From positions 10,133,864 to 10,197,863 of the forward strand of contig NC_052518.1 of assembly GCF_014356525.2 (NCBI RefSeq): DNA of 64,000 nt, written 5' to 3'. Both the position numbers and the translations under genes were made by a program. Below the pieces are notes generated by a model that did not search any database, was not told where the DNA came from, and worked only from the letters and a program-made list of their open reading frames with translations. Shown one piece after another: positions 24,463-36,794 of this stretch; the stretch's first letter is position 1, and each line of letters begins with the position of its first letter. The DNA comes from Nilaparvata lugens (Eukaryota > Arthropoda > Insecta > Hemiptera > Delphacidae).

Positions 24463-26742
24463 TATAATTATGTTAGGGGTGCCCACAAGGGGTGTTTGGT
24501 CACAGACTGCGTTCTTCAAAATCTTGGGGGGGGGAGAGGGCTCAAAATCAAATCTTGGTTTGTTAGATCAATACTCATAAAAAAAATCTCTCAGTAGAAA
24601 AAAAATCATTGACGATGTTATCATCGTAAGGGGGGATAGAAGCCGGATGTTTCCTAAATTTGAAGGGAGTGCGTGGGTGCTTGAGGGGCCACTTATGTTA
24701 TTTCACAATCCAACCATTATAAAACATTCGTCCACTTAATGATGAGTTATGGAAACAAAAAACAGAAAATAGTATATGAAATATTTGGAAGAAAATATTG
24801 TCCCTCACCTCATGTGTTAATGTATTAATGAGTGGAGAACTCAAGCTGTTGGAACTCTTCATTCATGGGGAGAATGGGATAAAATAGAATGGTTTCCTCT
24901 ATTTTTTGCCTGAGAAGGGGTTGTAATAGAAGAAGACCGACATAAATTACATAAACGAGTTTGTAATGGATGAAGGAAACACTAAAATAGATTCATTCTA
25001 TCTCAACGATTCTCAGCAATAAAAGGCAACATTCTGTTAAAACATTATAGGAAGGAAGTAGAAGTCTGAATGAAATGTTAAGAAAATGTTCTGAAACAGT
25101 GGTTGTCAACCGGTGGGTAGCTATAGGCCTACTTACTAATAGGTCACCAACGGATTCGTGGTGGGCTGCAGCTTAGCTCTTGGACATTGATAAGAAAAAC
25201 TTATTTATTCATCAGATTTCTTAACATTGCTTTAATTTTAACTTAGTTCAGTATTATTATTTGTGGGCTCAGGAATCCCTTAGGTGAATCTCTTTGATGG
25301 GTTGCTAATATGGATAAGAATCAAAAACAATTTTTACCGAACATAAAGGGTTAGAAATCACTGAATCTAGAAAACATGTTGGGGTGATGAATTTCTAATA
25401 CATAAAAAATTTACCTATCAACAATGATATATCTGAAATCTGTGTTTTCAATATTTGAGAAGAATCAGCCTTTACAAATCAAGCGCTGGAGAGTACTAAT
25501 TGAAGGAATTACTGTACTCCAAAGAGTACTCTATTCAATAGACCATCAGATTGTTGATATGAATACTCAATAAATAAGGAGAATTTAAGTCTCGGGATAA
25601 ATTACCTCAATTTCTGACGTCTTTGAAATCTCAGAGTAAATATTGTGAGACTGTCTAATATTGAGAGTATCTAAAAAGTAATCGTCATCTCTCATCATCA
25701 TCCCTCTCACTCATTACCCACGCACAAGCCTAAGAGCTTATGTGAGTTTCACTCTCAGTATTATTATTGGTCCAAACATTGATGGCGACTTCCTTAATGA
25801 TACAATTCTCAAGTTTGGCATACAAAACCGATACCACTATGAGAGTCCAACCATTAAGTAGATCCATGTGTGTGAATTATTGTTATTCTGTGCATAATAC
25901 CAGAATAAATACACATTAATTTTTGAGAATTCTCATTTGAGGTCTCCAACACTTTCATGAGAATTTTAAAACTGTCAATAGGCGATTGATTACATTGGTT
26001 GCTACTTCCCTGGATAAAATTATCGGAATCTGTTAATTATTACGGGTGATTTAGAAGAAAATAAGCTTCAATTACTGAAAAATGTTATACTTTGAAGTCC
26101 TCATGATGGTTTAAAGAGCATTGAGAGACATTCGATGAGCAACATTGATGATGGCTTTCGTGAAGGAATATTATATGAAATTTATTAGTTCGGGTGATGT
26201 CAAAGAGAGAGAGATTCCTCCTTAATTTCTGAGATTTTGGGTGATCACATTAGTGGCTGCTACCCTGAAGGAAAATTATATGAAGTTATGAAAATATGAG
26301 TTATGAATTATATGATTAGTTATATGAAGTATGAAATTATAGGAAAATTTTATAATTGTGGATTATTCCGGAGAAAGTACAATTTAATCATAATCATTTA
26401 TTGTATAATTTGAAGTCTCTTGAAGGGTATTGTGAAGCTTTCAATGTGAGCGATTGTAGGCGTTGTTTTTACTTCACTAAATTGATGTTTACTATGGATT
26501 ATTGTGATTTGAAGTCTATGAAAGTTCAAATGGCATTGTGAAGGTTTCTATGTGAGCGTTTATAGTGTTCACTTTCCGAAATGGATTTTTCATTGATTTT
26601 TCATCTTATGTGTATGAATGGATGGTGTCAACCAGTGTCCAGTGGGTCCAAGTCAGAATGCTCATCAGTCGGTTGCGTCGGATTTAGTCAATGACTACTG
26701 TACTGGACTAGAAAGTAGTAGTTGTGCTTAGAATGTCAGTCA
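24463..26742. other. No gene recognised; expected location of downstream protease exons
   Basis: The gene should continue on the minus strand below 26749, but no serine-protease motif was recognised here. A cagtggttgtcaaccggtgg block at 25099 resembles the generic end of hAT-type elements. No second end was found. Confidence 0.4.
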
Positions 26743-26748
26743 ACTTAC

Positions 26749-26973
26749 GGGGGTCGTTCACCACTGGGCCATAGTTAGCGGGCACTGGAATGTCGTTGGT
26801 CACCAGAGGTCCATGGTGCTCGCTTGTTTTCGCGGTGTTCCTATGACAACAAGCATACAGCAGTCCGCCACATGTGCCTTCGATAAGGCCCGACGTCATC
26901 CAGCAAGACAGGAAGAACTCACAACTGCCACTGCTGCATTTCGTCTTTGAATCACTCGCCTCTGACCAAATAT
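26749..26973 (-). CDS. Six-cysteine exon, N-terminal disulphide domain of a Stubble/Notopleural/Lint-like serine protease
   Basis: A 225-nt exon with acceptor ggaattgcag above 26973 and a strong donor GTAAGT at 26748-26743. It enters and leaves in phase 1. Residues about 12-45 carry six cysteines spaced C-x4-C-x5-C-x10-C-x6-CC, with the segments GSCEFFLSCW and GTCGGLLYACCHR. From memory this matches a conserved N-terminal cysteine module of insect membrane or secreted trypsin-like proteases (Stubble, Notopleural, Lint group). The tail (GPLVTNDIPVPANYGPVVNDP) continues into an exon not found here. It lies in the unique segment between the two copies and splices in frame to copy B's linker exon. 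The catalytic domain (TAAHC, GDSGGP) was not recognised in 20511-26742. Confidence 0.75.
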
Positions 26974-27164
26974 CTGCAATTCCTTGGACCAATGTTGATG
27001 TAAACAATATCCATTCCAATCACAACTCTACACCACAATAACTTAACGCTAGAAAGATATCAACAAATGTTAGTAGAGTAGGATAGAGCTACTTCGGAAA
27101 GTTCTAATCAAGCAAGCGACAGAGGATAACATTTGGTACAGGAAGCACTAATTCCCCATAGATT

Positions 27165-28100
27165 TGATCGCATTATAGATTGAAAGTAATAAAGGTAGAA
27201 GGAACTATAAAACTAGGTACCAGATGATGTGGTTTTATATAGATGTCTGAACCCTTAGGAAGCACTCATTCCTCATAGATTTGTATAGATTGTAAGTAAT
27301 AAAGGGAGAAGAAACTAGATACAATATGAAAAGTACCAGATGATGTAGTTTTAAATAGATGTCTGAACCCTTAGGAAGCATTCATTCCTCATAGATTTGT
27401 ATAGATTGTAAGTTATAAAGGGAGAAGAAACTAGATACAATATGAAAAGTACCAGATGATGTAGTTTTATATAGATGTCTGAACCCTTAGGAAGCACTAA
27501 TTCCTCATAGATTTGTATAGATTGTAAGTGATAAAGGGAGAAAAAACTAGATACAATATGAAAAGTACCAGATGATGAAGTTTATATAGAAGTCAGAACC
27601 CTTAGAAACACTAATCCCCCATAGATTTGATCGCGTTATAGATTGTAAGTAATAAGGGAGAAGAACTAGATACAACATAGAAGAAACCAGTATGATGTAG
27701 TTTTATATAAATAGATGTCAGAGCCCGTAGGACGCATGGAAGATTTATGTTGTATGTATAAATGTTAGAACCCTTAGGAACACTAATCCCCCATAGATTT
27801 CATCGCGTTATAGATTGTAGGTAATACATTGGAAATTTATGTTCCAATAAATATTTCTACATAAAATATAGAAGATCCCAGTATAATGCAGTTTATATAA
27901 ATAGATGTTAGAGCCCTTACATACAAGTATGATGTATATATAAATGTCAGAACCCTTAGGAAAAACTAATCTCCCATAGATTTGATCGCATAATATATTG
28001 TAAGTACCTAATAGAGGGTAAAGGAACTAGATACAATATATAGAGAATACCAGTATGATTTGGTTTTTATATATGTCAACTTTGTATAGATTTAACCATT
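27165..28100. repeat. 116-bp minisatellite
   Basis: Direct repeats begin gtaccagatgatgtagtttt at 27217, 27333, 27449 and 27565, exactly 116 bp apart. They then decay through about four more units containing gaacccttagga and catagatttgat. It lies 190 bp upstream (minus-strand sense) of the Cys-rich exon, within the preceding intron. Confidence 0.9.
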
Positions 28101-30758
28101 AGGAAGTACAAATTCACCAACGTTTCAATTGTATAAATAGATTGTAAGTATAATGAAGAGAGAAGAACTACAGGTAGTTACAATACAGAAGATAACTATG
28201 TGTGATATAGTTTGTATTAATAGATGATAAGTATATAGGTTAATACCAATACCTATGATAAGTATAAAGTATTATACCTATAGTATACCTATGATAAGTA
28301 TAAAGTTTATAAGTGTATATTTATAAATGCTTTATAGATGATGGTCGTCTATCTGGTCTGGTGTGGATGAACGGAAGTTTAAAGAAAATTTGCATCAACA
28401 TCAGAACTCGGTAGTTTGAGGAGAATATTGGCAATTTATATGAATATGCAGTGTTGTTTGTGTAGATATGATATTTGTCTTGATCTAACTTGGAGAAATT
28501 TTGTTGGTATGGATGCACGTGTAGCATGTGAAATTTTACTTTGTATGAGTTATATTCAGACCTAGGGAGTCATTTTATAGGTTTTTTTGGCCTATAAAAT
28601 GAAAATTACAATCCCGTTGTTCTAAATATTCAATTGAATAAGACAAGCAATCATTGAGAGTAGAAGTACATGACATAACCAGAAAAAGGGAGTCCCTCTT
28701 GATAGATATCTGAGTACAGTACTGAATTAAGAATCTGAGATTTAAAATTCACTAATATTCATCAAAGTGAATATCACTCTAAGAGTCATCCTCTCAAAAA
28801 AAAATAAATTAAAGTTTTAGTTTAAACCATCAGTTGGCTCAATTGAAACACATTATAATGAATGCGACCATACATTAATTGAACGGATTCAATAGTCAAA
28901 CCATCTTTGGAGAAAGTGACCCTAAGTGATTCCACCTCTTCTTGTAATCGTGAAACTTAATTTTTATAATTTTTCAATGTCTTAACACTTGTAATTGGGA
29001 AATTCCGAAAATATCGATATTGCAAAGGAAGAATGATTTGAAATGATACTGATCAAAAGGATATAAACTCGATGAGATGTGGAGAAAAACCGATAGGAAA
29101 TTGAAAATTTGTATTTTTTGTGTACAAAAAAAAAATAATTTATTATAATTTCACATCCATCAATGATTCTTATTCGTTATTCATTACGAATTTTTATTAC
29201 GTTATTCATCAACATAATACCCATTCGAGAGACATCTCCATTATTCATCAACATGAGTAAGAAGATCATTCATTCAGATGAAAAATAACTTTCAATGGTT
29301 TTATTAGAGTGTGTCACTGGAAAATGCTGGGAAACTATAAAGCTTCTGAATGTTTGAGATGATTATGCCGAATGTATCGATGGAGAGTATTATTTATGAC
29401 AAAACTATTTGTGAATTGGAGAATGCAATGTCAAAGAATCAACGATGGAGAGATCTGAAAGTATGAAATCGTAAGAGTTATAATTTTATAATATAATTCA
29501 ATTTTGTAGTGATGACTATATTTTGGAGCATTTATTTAACTTACGAGTTTAAAGGGAATGCGACATAATCGATTTTCATGAAGACACCTGATTTGAAGAA
29601 TCAAATTTCTATTACATGGAATGCTATCGAAACTTAGCTCTTTTGGAAACTATGGGAATCAATGGATGACTCAAAATTGAAAAAAAAACATGGTCTACTC
29701 TCCAACCAAACGTAATTGCTGATCTCGAGTTGTTCAAGAACTACTCTCATAATAATTATTAACATATTGATTTCAAACTCCATTGAAAGTATCATGCACC
29801 AGGATCGATTTCTAATCTTTTTTCTTGAGGAAGATATGTTTTTGAAAGGTACTTGAACTCTGATATAATTATGAAAGTAAGGGTTATCAAATTGGTTTGT
29901 TGGAGAGCATAGTCCTACATCACCACTGAAAATGTGATAAGAGTAAATATAATTGTAAATAGAGTGGAGTGAATATTATAATAATAAATGAAACAACTTT
30001 TTCAAGTAAATCCGTTGTAATTTAGTAACTATAAGAGTAACTCTAAGCATACTTCCAGATATTATAATGTCGCTATCAGTTTATATTTCGAAGAATAGTA
30101 TCGCCTAGGTTTGTAAAAATATGAGAACCCTCTTCTTTCAAATGGATTGATTTATACATTAGGTAAGGAATGATTAAATCATTCAATATAAATTGCCAAA
30201 AGTTGGAGAATTCCTCACCCAGAAGAAGAATAATTAGATACAAAATTGAATATTTCCTTTTTTAATATTCAAGGTTGGACACTTCACTCTATCATAGAGA
30301 ATAATGTTCTACTTACCTGTGGAAGAAGCTATAGTCTTTTAATGAATGCTTTACTGGAGTGAGCATCTCGGTAATATTGTTTCATTATGCGCTGTTAATG
30401 TAGTTGAATTACAAGGAATAGTTCATCTTTAATTTGTTACCTCCTATTTGAAAATTTTGAATATAGAAAAAACAGACTGTCGTGAATCTTTCAGTGTGAA
30501 TTCTCTATGCATTTTATTGATTTCCAATCAATCCTTCGAAATACAATGTCATCAATACGTAAATTACAAATGAACTGAGGTAAAATTTCTATATCGTTTC
30601 ACCAGCACCCAATAAATAGGAGAAAATAATTCCAATTTATTCTAATTCTGTGAATAGTATGATAATTCCAATTCTAGTTCTGTGAATAGTCTGATCATGT
30701 CTGATGAAATAATAAGCAATAAGTATAAATTAAATGGAGATAGACAAATTGAATCTTA

Positions 30759-30973
30759 AGGCTAGGCGCACACCAGTTAGTCAAGAAAAGACAATACAAG
30801 ACATGATGAGACACGTTTAGTCACAATACTTCACATAGTTGCTTGTGATGCAACTCACACTGATTAGTGATTGCAATTAGACATGTCTTAATAAACAACT
30901 ATGTGAAGTATTGTGACTGAACGTGTCTGATCATGTCTTGTCTTGTGTTAACTAACTGGTGTGCCCCGAGCCT
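30759..30973. mobile_element. Hairpin MITE, copy B
   Basis: Orthologous to 1420-1634 with the same arms and a few substitutions. Confidence 0.78.
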
Positions 30974-31269
30974 AGCACTTTTATGTTATGAATTGAATTA
31001 CTCTTTTTCAAATTACTCCTCTCCTTCGAACTATAATAGAATTCACATAATACATAGTAAGCAATAGTTTGGCTTCTCATTGAACAATCATAATGATGGA
31101 ATAATTATGAATCATTTTGTAATTTTTTGGATTTATTCATCATCGAGAGTGATGATTTATTTATCAATCGATTCTGAAGTTCGCTCTAATATGGAGGATT
31201 CCTGTGGAGAATTCCCGGACGACAGAATCCGACTTTTATCTATTTTTTTTCTTAAAATAATGAGCCTGA

Positions 31270-31686
31270 AGGGGTGTATTTCGATTAGTCAAGGTCTTCG
31301 ATTATTCCAGGTCGGACTTTTCCTATTAGACCAGGACCTGGTCTAATCGCACACCTCGGCTAAACGAGACGGAATGCTTCGATTATCCCAGTAGTTCGAT
31401 TATACCAGGTGGTATTAACGAAACCTGGTCTAATAGGACCTAGTGTAAGCGAACTACTGGATTAATCGAGATTGTATGCTTCGATTAACAGTAGTTCGAT
31501 TACACTAGGTTATGTGTCTCGATTAGACCAGGTATCGTTTAGACCACCTGGTGTAATCGAACTACTGTTATAATCGAAGCATTCCGTCTCGTTTAGCCGA
31601 GGTGTGCGTCACAGATTTTCAGCTTCATTGTAGAATAGGACCTGGTCTAATCGAAACCTGGTCTGATCGAGACACTCCCGCCTGAA
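31270..31686. mobile_element. Nested palindromic fold-back element, copy B
   Basis: Counterpart of 1950-2372. The 21-bp motif lies at 31390-31410, 31438-31458, 31490-31510 and 31546-31566, in alternating orientation. The second unit has one change (taagcg for taatcg), and about 8 bp missing in the left arm shortens that spacer. Confidence 0.8.
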
Positions 31687-31910
31687 AAAGTCCTTATTTC
31701 TCATGGATAGGTTTATCGAGACTAGTCTATTCAGCACAAACTATCTAACACCTCCAAGAAGCCAAAATGTATAGCTATGACACCATCCTTCAATTTGTGA
31801 TGAAAATAATAGGTTTGGGGAATTACAGATTGTATCTATGTATTTTTATGTCATTCTATGTATGCTCCATCACAGGGTTATGATTTATTCCACTTTGAAT
31901 GTAGTCATAG

Positions 31911-32062
31911 TGCCGGTTGCACAATAGCCGGTTAAATTTTAATCATGATTAAGTCCACGAGAATCAACCAGAGAAGCCGTCTTATCAAAAAGGCCTTTTC
32001 CGAATGGTTCTCATGGAATTAATCACGGTTAAAATTTAACTGGCTGTTGTGCAACCGGGCCA
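31911..32062. mobile_element. 152-bp hairpin MITE with CCGGTTGCACAA ends, copy B
   Basis: The left end tgccggttgcacaatagccg pairs with the right end ggctgttgtgcaaccgggcc. The arms continue through ttaaattttaatc and its complement, and the centre pairs agagaagccgtctt-type sequence. No ORF. A second family member is at 62366-62518. Copy A retains only the left about 43 bp. Confidence 0.82.
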
Positions 32063-32538
32063 CTGACTTTGAAATCAAAAGAGTGATGTACGTGTATAAT
32101 GATGCATGTTGTATCTGTTGATAAAATACCACAGTATGTTTTGAATCATGAATGCGCTACTGGAAATTCTACTGTAATAACAAAACTTTCATCAGAAAAC
32201 AATAGATAATAATCAGCCTATAATTCAAAGAGCAATGTAAGAAGTTATATAGGCTGGTGAATAGTACAGAGTAAGCCTTTAGAAAGATGCGAAAACACAA
32301 ATTCCAAGAAGAAAGCGATAAATTATTCATGAATGATAGTGTGCTGTTCGAGTATAGATAGATAGATAGATAGGCTGCCTTTATTTTAACCTGGAGGGCG
32401 AAGTTAGGGCGCAGCCGGCCCTATCTCCCTCATATACAATGAAAGAGATGGAAGTTTGGAAGTAGTTGATAAATTTAACGATGCATTATCATGAATGTGC
32501 CCTTTCCAGTAAGGATATATTGTAATAGATTACAGTAC

Positions 32539-32679
32539 CTCTGTTCTCTTCTGGTGCAGTCAAATCTTGGAAGCCATTTTGATTGAAAAGCGAAGCTTGA
32601 ATGGTCCCCGGTTCAACTGGGTCTTTGAAAACTAACCGAGGACTTCTTGGGCCCATCGATGGAACTGGTGGCTGAAAGC
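32539..32679 (-). CDS. Linker exon of the same gene (copy B)
   Basis: A 141-nt exon with acceptor gttgttag above 32679 and donor AGAG/GTACTG at 32539/32538. It starts and ends in phase 1. It encodes about 47 residues beginning GFQPPVPSMGPRSPR and continuing through LFNQNGFQDLT to EENR, a Pro/charged low-complexity linker with no known domain. Phase agrees with the exon upstream (36795-37597, directly or through the microexon) and with the Cys-rich exon downstream (26749-26973). Copy A has one amino-acid change (V for M after VPS). An alternative acceptor (ctttcag, 6 nt further in) would break the phase with the upstream exon, so the first was chosen. Confidence 0.7.
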
Positions 32680-32843
32680 CTAACAACATGTCTCATTCAG
32701 TAAAATGTTCATCGAAAAAAATATAAATCGACATGCATGAAATACCCTCTATTCAAATACATTCCGTCTGTAGGTTGATCCTGAAAACATCCAAACTTGA
32801 ATTTTGAGTTTTGAACGATCAGATTAGAGAGGTAGCATCACAT

Positions 32844-33013
32844 CGTTACTCTGAAAAGTAAGCAATCCATATGCACGATCTACGTTTAACACTAATCCAG
32901 GTTCACATCAAGATATGGACGCATTTATCGTTACTCTGAAAAGTGAGCAATCCATATGCACGATCTACGTTTAACACTAATCCAGGTTTACATCAAGATA
33001 TGGACGCATTTAT
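32844..33013. repeat. 85-bp tandem duplication, copy B only
   Basis: Two direct units, 32844-32928 and 32929-33013, each starting cgttactctgaaaagt and containing tatgcacgatctacg. Copy A has a single unit (about 3322-3403). It lies in the intron between the microexon and the linker exon. Confidence 0.9.
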
Positions 33014-33392
33014 CACGATGTGTTAAACTCAGAGTTAAAAGAACAGCTCATCTAGTTTCGGTTAAACTGAGTTGGTTCATACGGCCCTTAAAGTTTTTTT
33101 CTTCTTTTTATGTACTATTGCTATCTAGTCATGAGACTAAAGAGCAAATTTAATCAAACCTAACCTACTAAATTTAAATAAATGGCCCTTAAAGTGCCAT
33201 AATAAACTTTTTAAGCTGTGGGAGTTTCAAAAGGGTAAATTAGGAGAGCCATATAGTAGTTGAGTAGTTGATTATCCCCTAACAAACAAATTAATTATAT
33301 AGAGCATGAAAGGAATTATCAATCGCCATCCACATAGTTTATTATAGGGACCAACTGTTCAGATAGGAAACATAAAGATAATCTTCTCTTAC

Positions 33393-33422
33393 CAACTAAT
33401 ACTACGGGCTCATTCTCAATTT
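33393..33422 (-). CDS. 30-nt phase 1-1 microexon (copy B)
   Basis: On the minus strand a good polypyrimidine tract (gcttcatcttcgtcctcag) precedes exactly 30 nt, followed by donor GTAAGAG. Inserted between the His-rich exon (ending phase 1) and the linker exon (starting phase 1), it reads EIENEPVVLV with no stop. Its only difference from copy A is CCC for CCA, which is synonymous. Because the exon is a multiple of three and phase-symmetric, it could be skipped without a frameshift, so a cassette exon is possible. It is too short for ordinary ORF finding. A diverged equivalent of the same length and splice sites lies at 61917-61946. Confidence 0.6.
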
Positions 33423-34531
33423 CTGAGGACGAAGATGAAGCAAATCAGTACTGAGAATAATAAATTCTTATTATTTTAATTCATTTGGTGAAGACACTAC
33501 ACAAATACCCTGAAATAAATATGAAAATAAAATCGATTCAACCTCAATGACATTGTTAATAATTTTTAATAGCTGGAATGTATCTTTATTAATACTTGTT
33601 ACTTATTTACTGAGGTCTTTTCATAGGTGGAAATTTTTTGGCTAATGACGAATGATTTTGAAAATGTTTGTATATCACCATGCTAACGTTCTTTAAACGC
33701 TTTTCCGTAACTAACGTTTGTAAACTTGTTAAAATTCACTTGCTATCACAAGTTAACAAGGGTGCTTTCGTAAAATGCTAGTAATCAGCTGGATTAGTAA
33801 TTTTTCTTATAATCATGGTTGATACAACAAGACTTGTTTCTTTGAGAAATGGGCCCTAACTCACTCTCCGAAGCTTTTTTCCAAACTAGAATCACTAAGC
33901 TCAAACTTAAGTATCTCTGAAAATGATATCTCTGTTTCAAAGATTAATTTAGGCCTATAACTTCCATATTCAAAACCCTTACTGGAAGTTCCTGATCTAT
34001 GACTCATCCTTTGTCCAATGTAACATCTATCTGCAGCCACCTCGAACGGCTGCTTCAATGGAGCTCCAACTTGTAAAGAATTTTTAGTTTCATGAAGTTA
34101 TTTTCAATATGTATTGGAAGCCTTTACAACAGCTTACTTATGTTCGATTAAACTTTATGTAATGTCAGATGTTATTAAAGAAAGACACTTACAACAGAAC
34201 TATAAATTCTGAGCATTGACTTATTGTACAAAATTAATTGATACATAATTATAGATACATTTGATACATCTAATCTGATACATATTATAGAATTCTCCAA
34301 TAATTGATGTTGAAACCTACACCAAAGGTTAAATTCCTATGAGTTATTCTCTGTATGCTATTAGTAGTTTTGAAGTGTGTTTATGATTTAAAAATTGAAT
34401 TTTTAAATGTGAATGAATAAGGATCAGTAATTGCCATCAAACAAAATCAATTGCAATAGGCTTCGTCCAAAATATCACAGGAAAATCATTTGTACTATAT
34501 TATGATTCATTAAATCCAATGATTCTAATTC

Positions 34532-35261
34532 CACAGATGGAAATAACATCCCGGGCTGACAAATAATTTTTGCATAGCAGCACTCATCGAATTTCCATCT
34601 AGCTGTTTACCCTGTTGTCAAATTTGCAGTAGTAGAAGTCTTCGGGGTGATTTACAGCATTTAATTGGGAGTTTCGTTTAACCTTCCGGTAGTCGCGCCC
34701 TTCACAATCACACGAGCAGTCGCGTGTTGTATTTTTTACAACATCCAATTTTCCAAGTGTTATGTACTCTGTTTACTGTCAAAACAAATTAATCAATTGT
34801 ATAATTACTTTCTCCATCTCCTTGGATTATTTTACACCTATGAACATTTGGATGATTACCATTTCATAGCCTAATAAGGTACATCAAGCAAAGCCATCAA
34901 TTCTGTGTTATTGGTTCGTTTACAGTCCCCGTATACAGTTTTACCCTATCTTATGCATTGTCACGACCAAATGGCACCTTAAGACTGAACCATTGCTCGT
35001 TGATACTGCAACTCAGTGGAGTGATGAGGGGAAAGTTTTGGAATGCATAGGTGACTCATTCACTGACACCACTCCATTCAATAGTTTTGTGCAGCAAAAA
35101 AACTGACACTGTTATACTTTTTACTTTCCTTGCCCTATTACCATAGGTAAGGAAAGTATTGCTTTCCAAAAAAAATTAAGGTACCCTAATTTCAAGTTTT
35201 CTATACGTTGTATACACTGTTGTACTTTTTACAACAGCGCGACTGCCGGAAGGTTAGTAAT
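34532..35261 (+). mobile_element. SINE with nested piggyBac-like element, copy B first tandem copy
   Basis: Same nested structure as 5539-6266. The TSD aatgattctaattc is at 34518-34531 and 35262-35275, and the piggyBac-like part is 34682-35253. Here the right flank of the inner element reads TTAG instead of TTAA, a later point change. No RTE insertion is present in the left TSD. Confidence 0.8.
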
Positions 35262-36018
35262 AATGATTCTAATTCTATTGATACTAATTTTTCTTATAAT
35301 CATGGTTGATACAACAAGACTTGTTTCTTTGAGAAATGGGCCCTAACTCACTCTCCGAAGCTTTTTTCCAAACTAGAATCTACAAGCTCAAACTTAAGTA
35401 TCTCTGAAAATGATATCTCTGTCTCAAAGATTAATTTAGGCCTATAACTTCCATATTCAAAACCCTTACTGGAAGTTCCTGATCTATGACTCATCCTTTG
35501 TCCAATGTAACATCTATCTGCAGCCACCTCGAACGGCTGCTTCAATGGAGCTCCAACTTGTAAAGAATTTTTAGTTTCATGAAGTTATTTTCAATATGTA
35601 TTGGAAGCCTTTACAACAGCTTACTTATGTTCGATTAAACTTTATGTAATGTCAGATGTTATTAAAGAAAGACACTTACAACAGAACTATAAATTCTGAG
35701 CATTGACTTATTGTACAAAATTAATTGATACATAATTATAGATACATTTGATACATCTAATCTGATACATATTATAGAATTCTCCAATAATTGATGTTGA
35801 AACCTACACCAAAGGTTAAATTCCTATGAGTTATTCTCTGTATGCTATTAGTAGTTTTGAAGTGTGTTTATGATTTAAAAATTGAATTTTTAAATGTGAA
35901 TGAATAAGGATCAGTAATTGCCATCAAACAAAATCAATTGCAATAGGCTTCGTCCAAAATATCACAGGAAAATCATTTGTACTATATTATGATTCATTAA
36001 ATCCAATGATTCTAATTC

Positions 36019-36748
36019 CACAGATGGAAATAACATCCCGGGCTGACAAATAATTTTTGCATAGCAGCACTCATCGAATTTCCATCTAGCTGTTTACCCT
36101 GTTGTCAAATTTGCAGTAGTAGAAGTCTTCGGGGTGATTTACAGCATTTAATTGGGAGTTTCGTTTAACCTTCCGGTAGTCGCGCCCTTCACAATCACAC
36201 GAGCAGTCGCGTGTTGTATTTTTTACAACATCCAATTTTCCAAGTGTTATGTACTCTGTTTACTGTCAAAACAAATTAATCAATTGTATAATTACTTTCT
36301 CCATCTCCTTGGATTATTTTACACCTATGAACATTTGGATGATTACCATTTCATAGCCTAATAAGGTACATCAAGCAAAGCCATCAATTCTGTGTTATTG
36401 GTTCGTTTACAGTCCCCGTATACAGTTTTACCCTATCTTATGCACTGTCGCGACCAAATGGCACCTAAAGACTGAACCATTGCTCGGTTGATACTGCAAC
36501 TCAGTGGAGTGATGGGGGAAAGTTTTGGAATGCATAGGTGACTCATTCACTGACACCACTCCATTCAATAGTTTTGTGCAGCAAAAAAACTGACACTGTT
36601 ATACTTTTTACTTTCCTTGCCCTATTACCATAGGTAAGGAAAGTATTGCTTTCCAAAAAATATTAAGGTACCCTAATTTCAAGTTTTCTATACGTTGTAT
36701 ACACTGTTGTACTTTTTACAACAGCGCGACTGCCGGAAGGTTAGTAAT
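36019..36748 (+). mobile_element. SINE with nested piggyBac-like element, copy B second tandem copy
   Basis: Second copy produced by the 1487-bp tandem duplication. The inner piggyBac-like element is 36169-36740 and its right flank is again TTAG. It differs from the first copy at several sites around 36445-36515 (e.g. tgcactgtcgcg against tgcattgtcacg), where it resembles copy A more closely. Confidence 0.8.
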
Positions 36749-36794
36749 AATGATTCTAATTCTATTGATACTAATTTTTAATTATATTATTCAC

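Larger units (their letters stand above)
33799..36772. repeat. 1487-bp tandem duplication, copy B only
   Basis: Unit 1 is 33799-35285 and unit 2 is 35286-36772, in direct orientation. The junction lies in the shared string taattttt (8 bp) found at both original breakpoints, so it fits a microhomology-mediated or replication-slippage event. The unit holds intron sequence plus the SINE and piggyBac-like nest. Copy A has one unit. The units differ at a handful of bases, so they are not a simple assembly echo. Confidence 0.9.
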
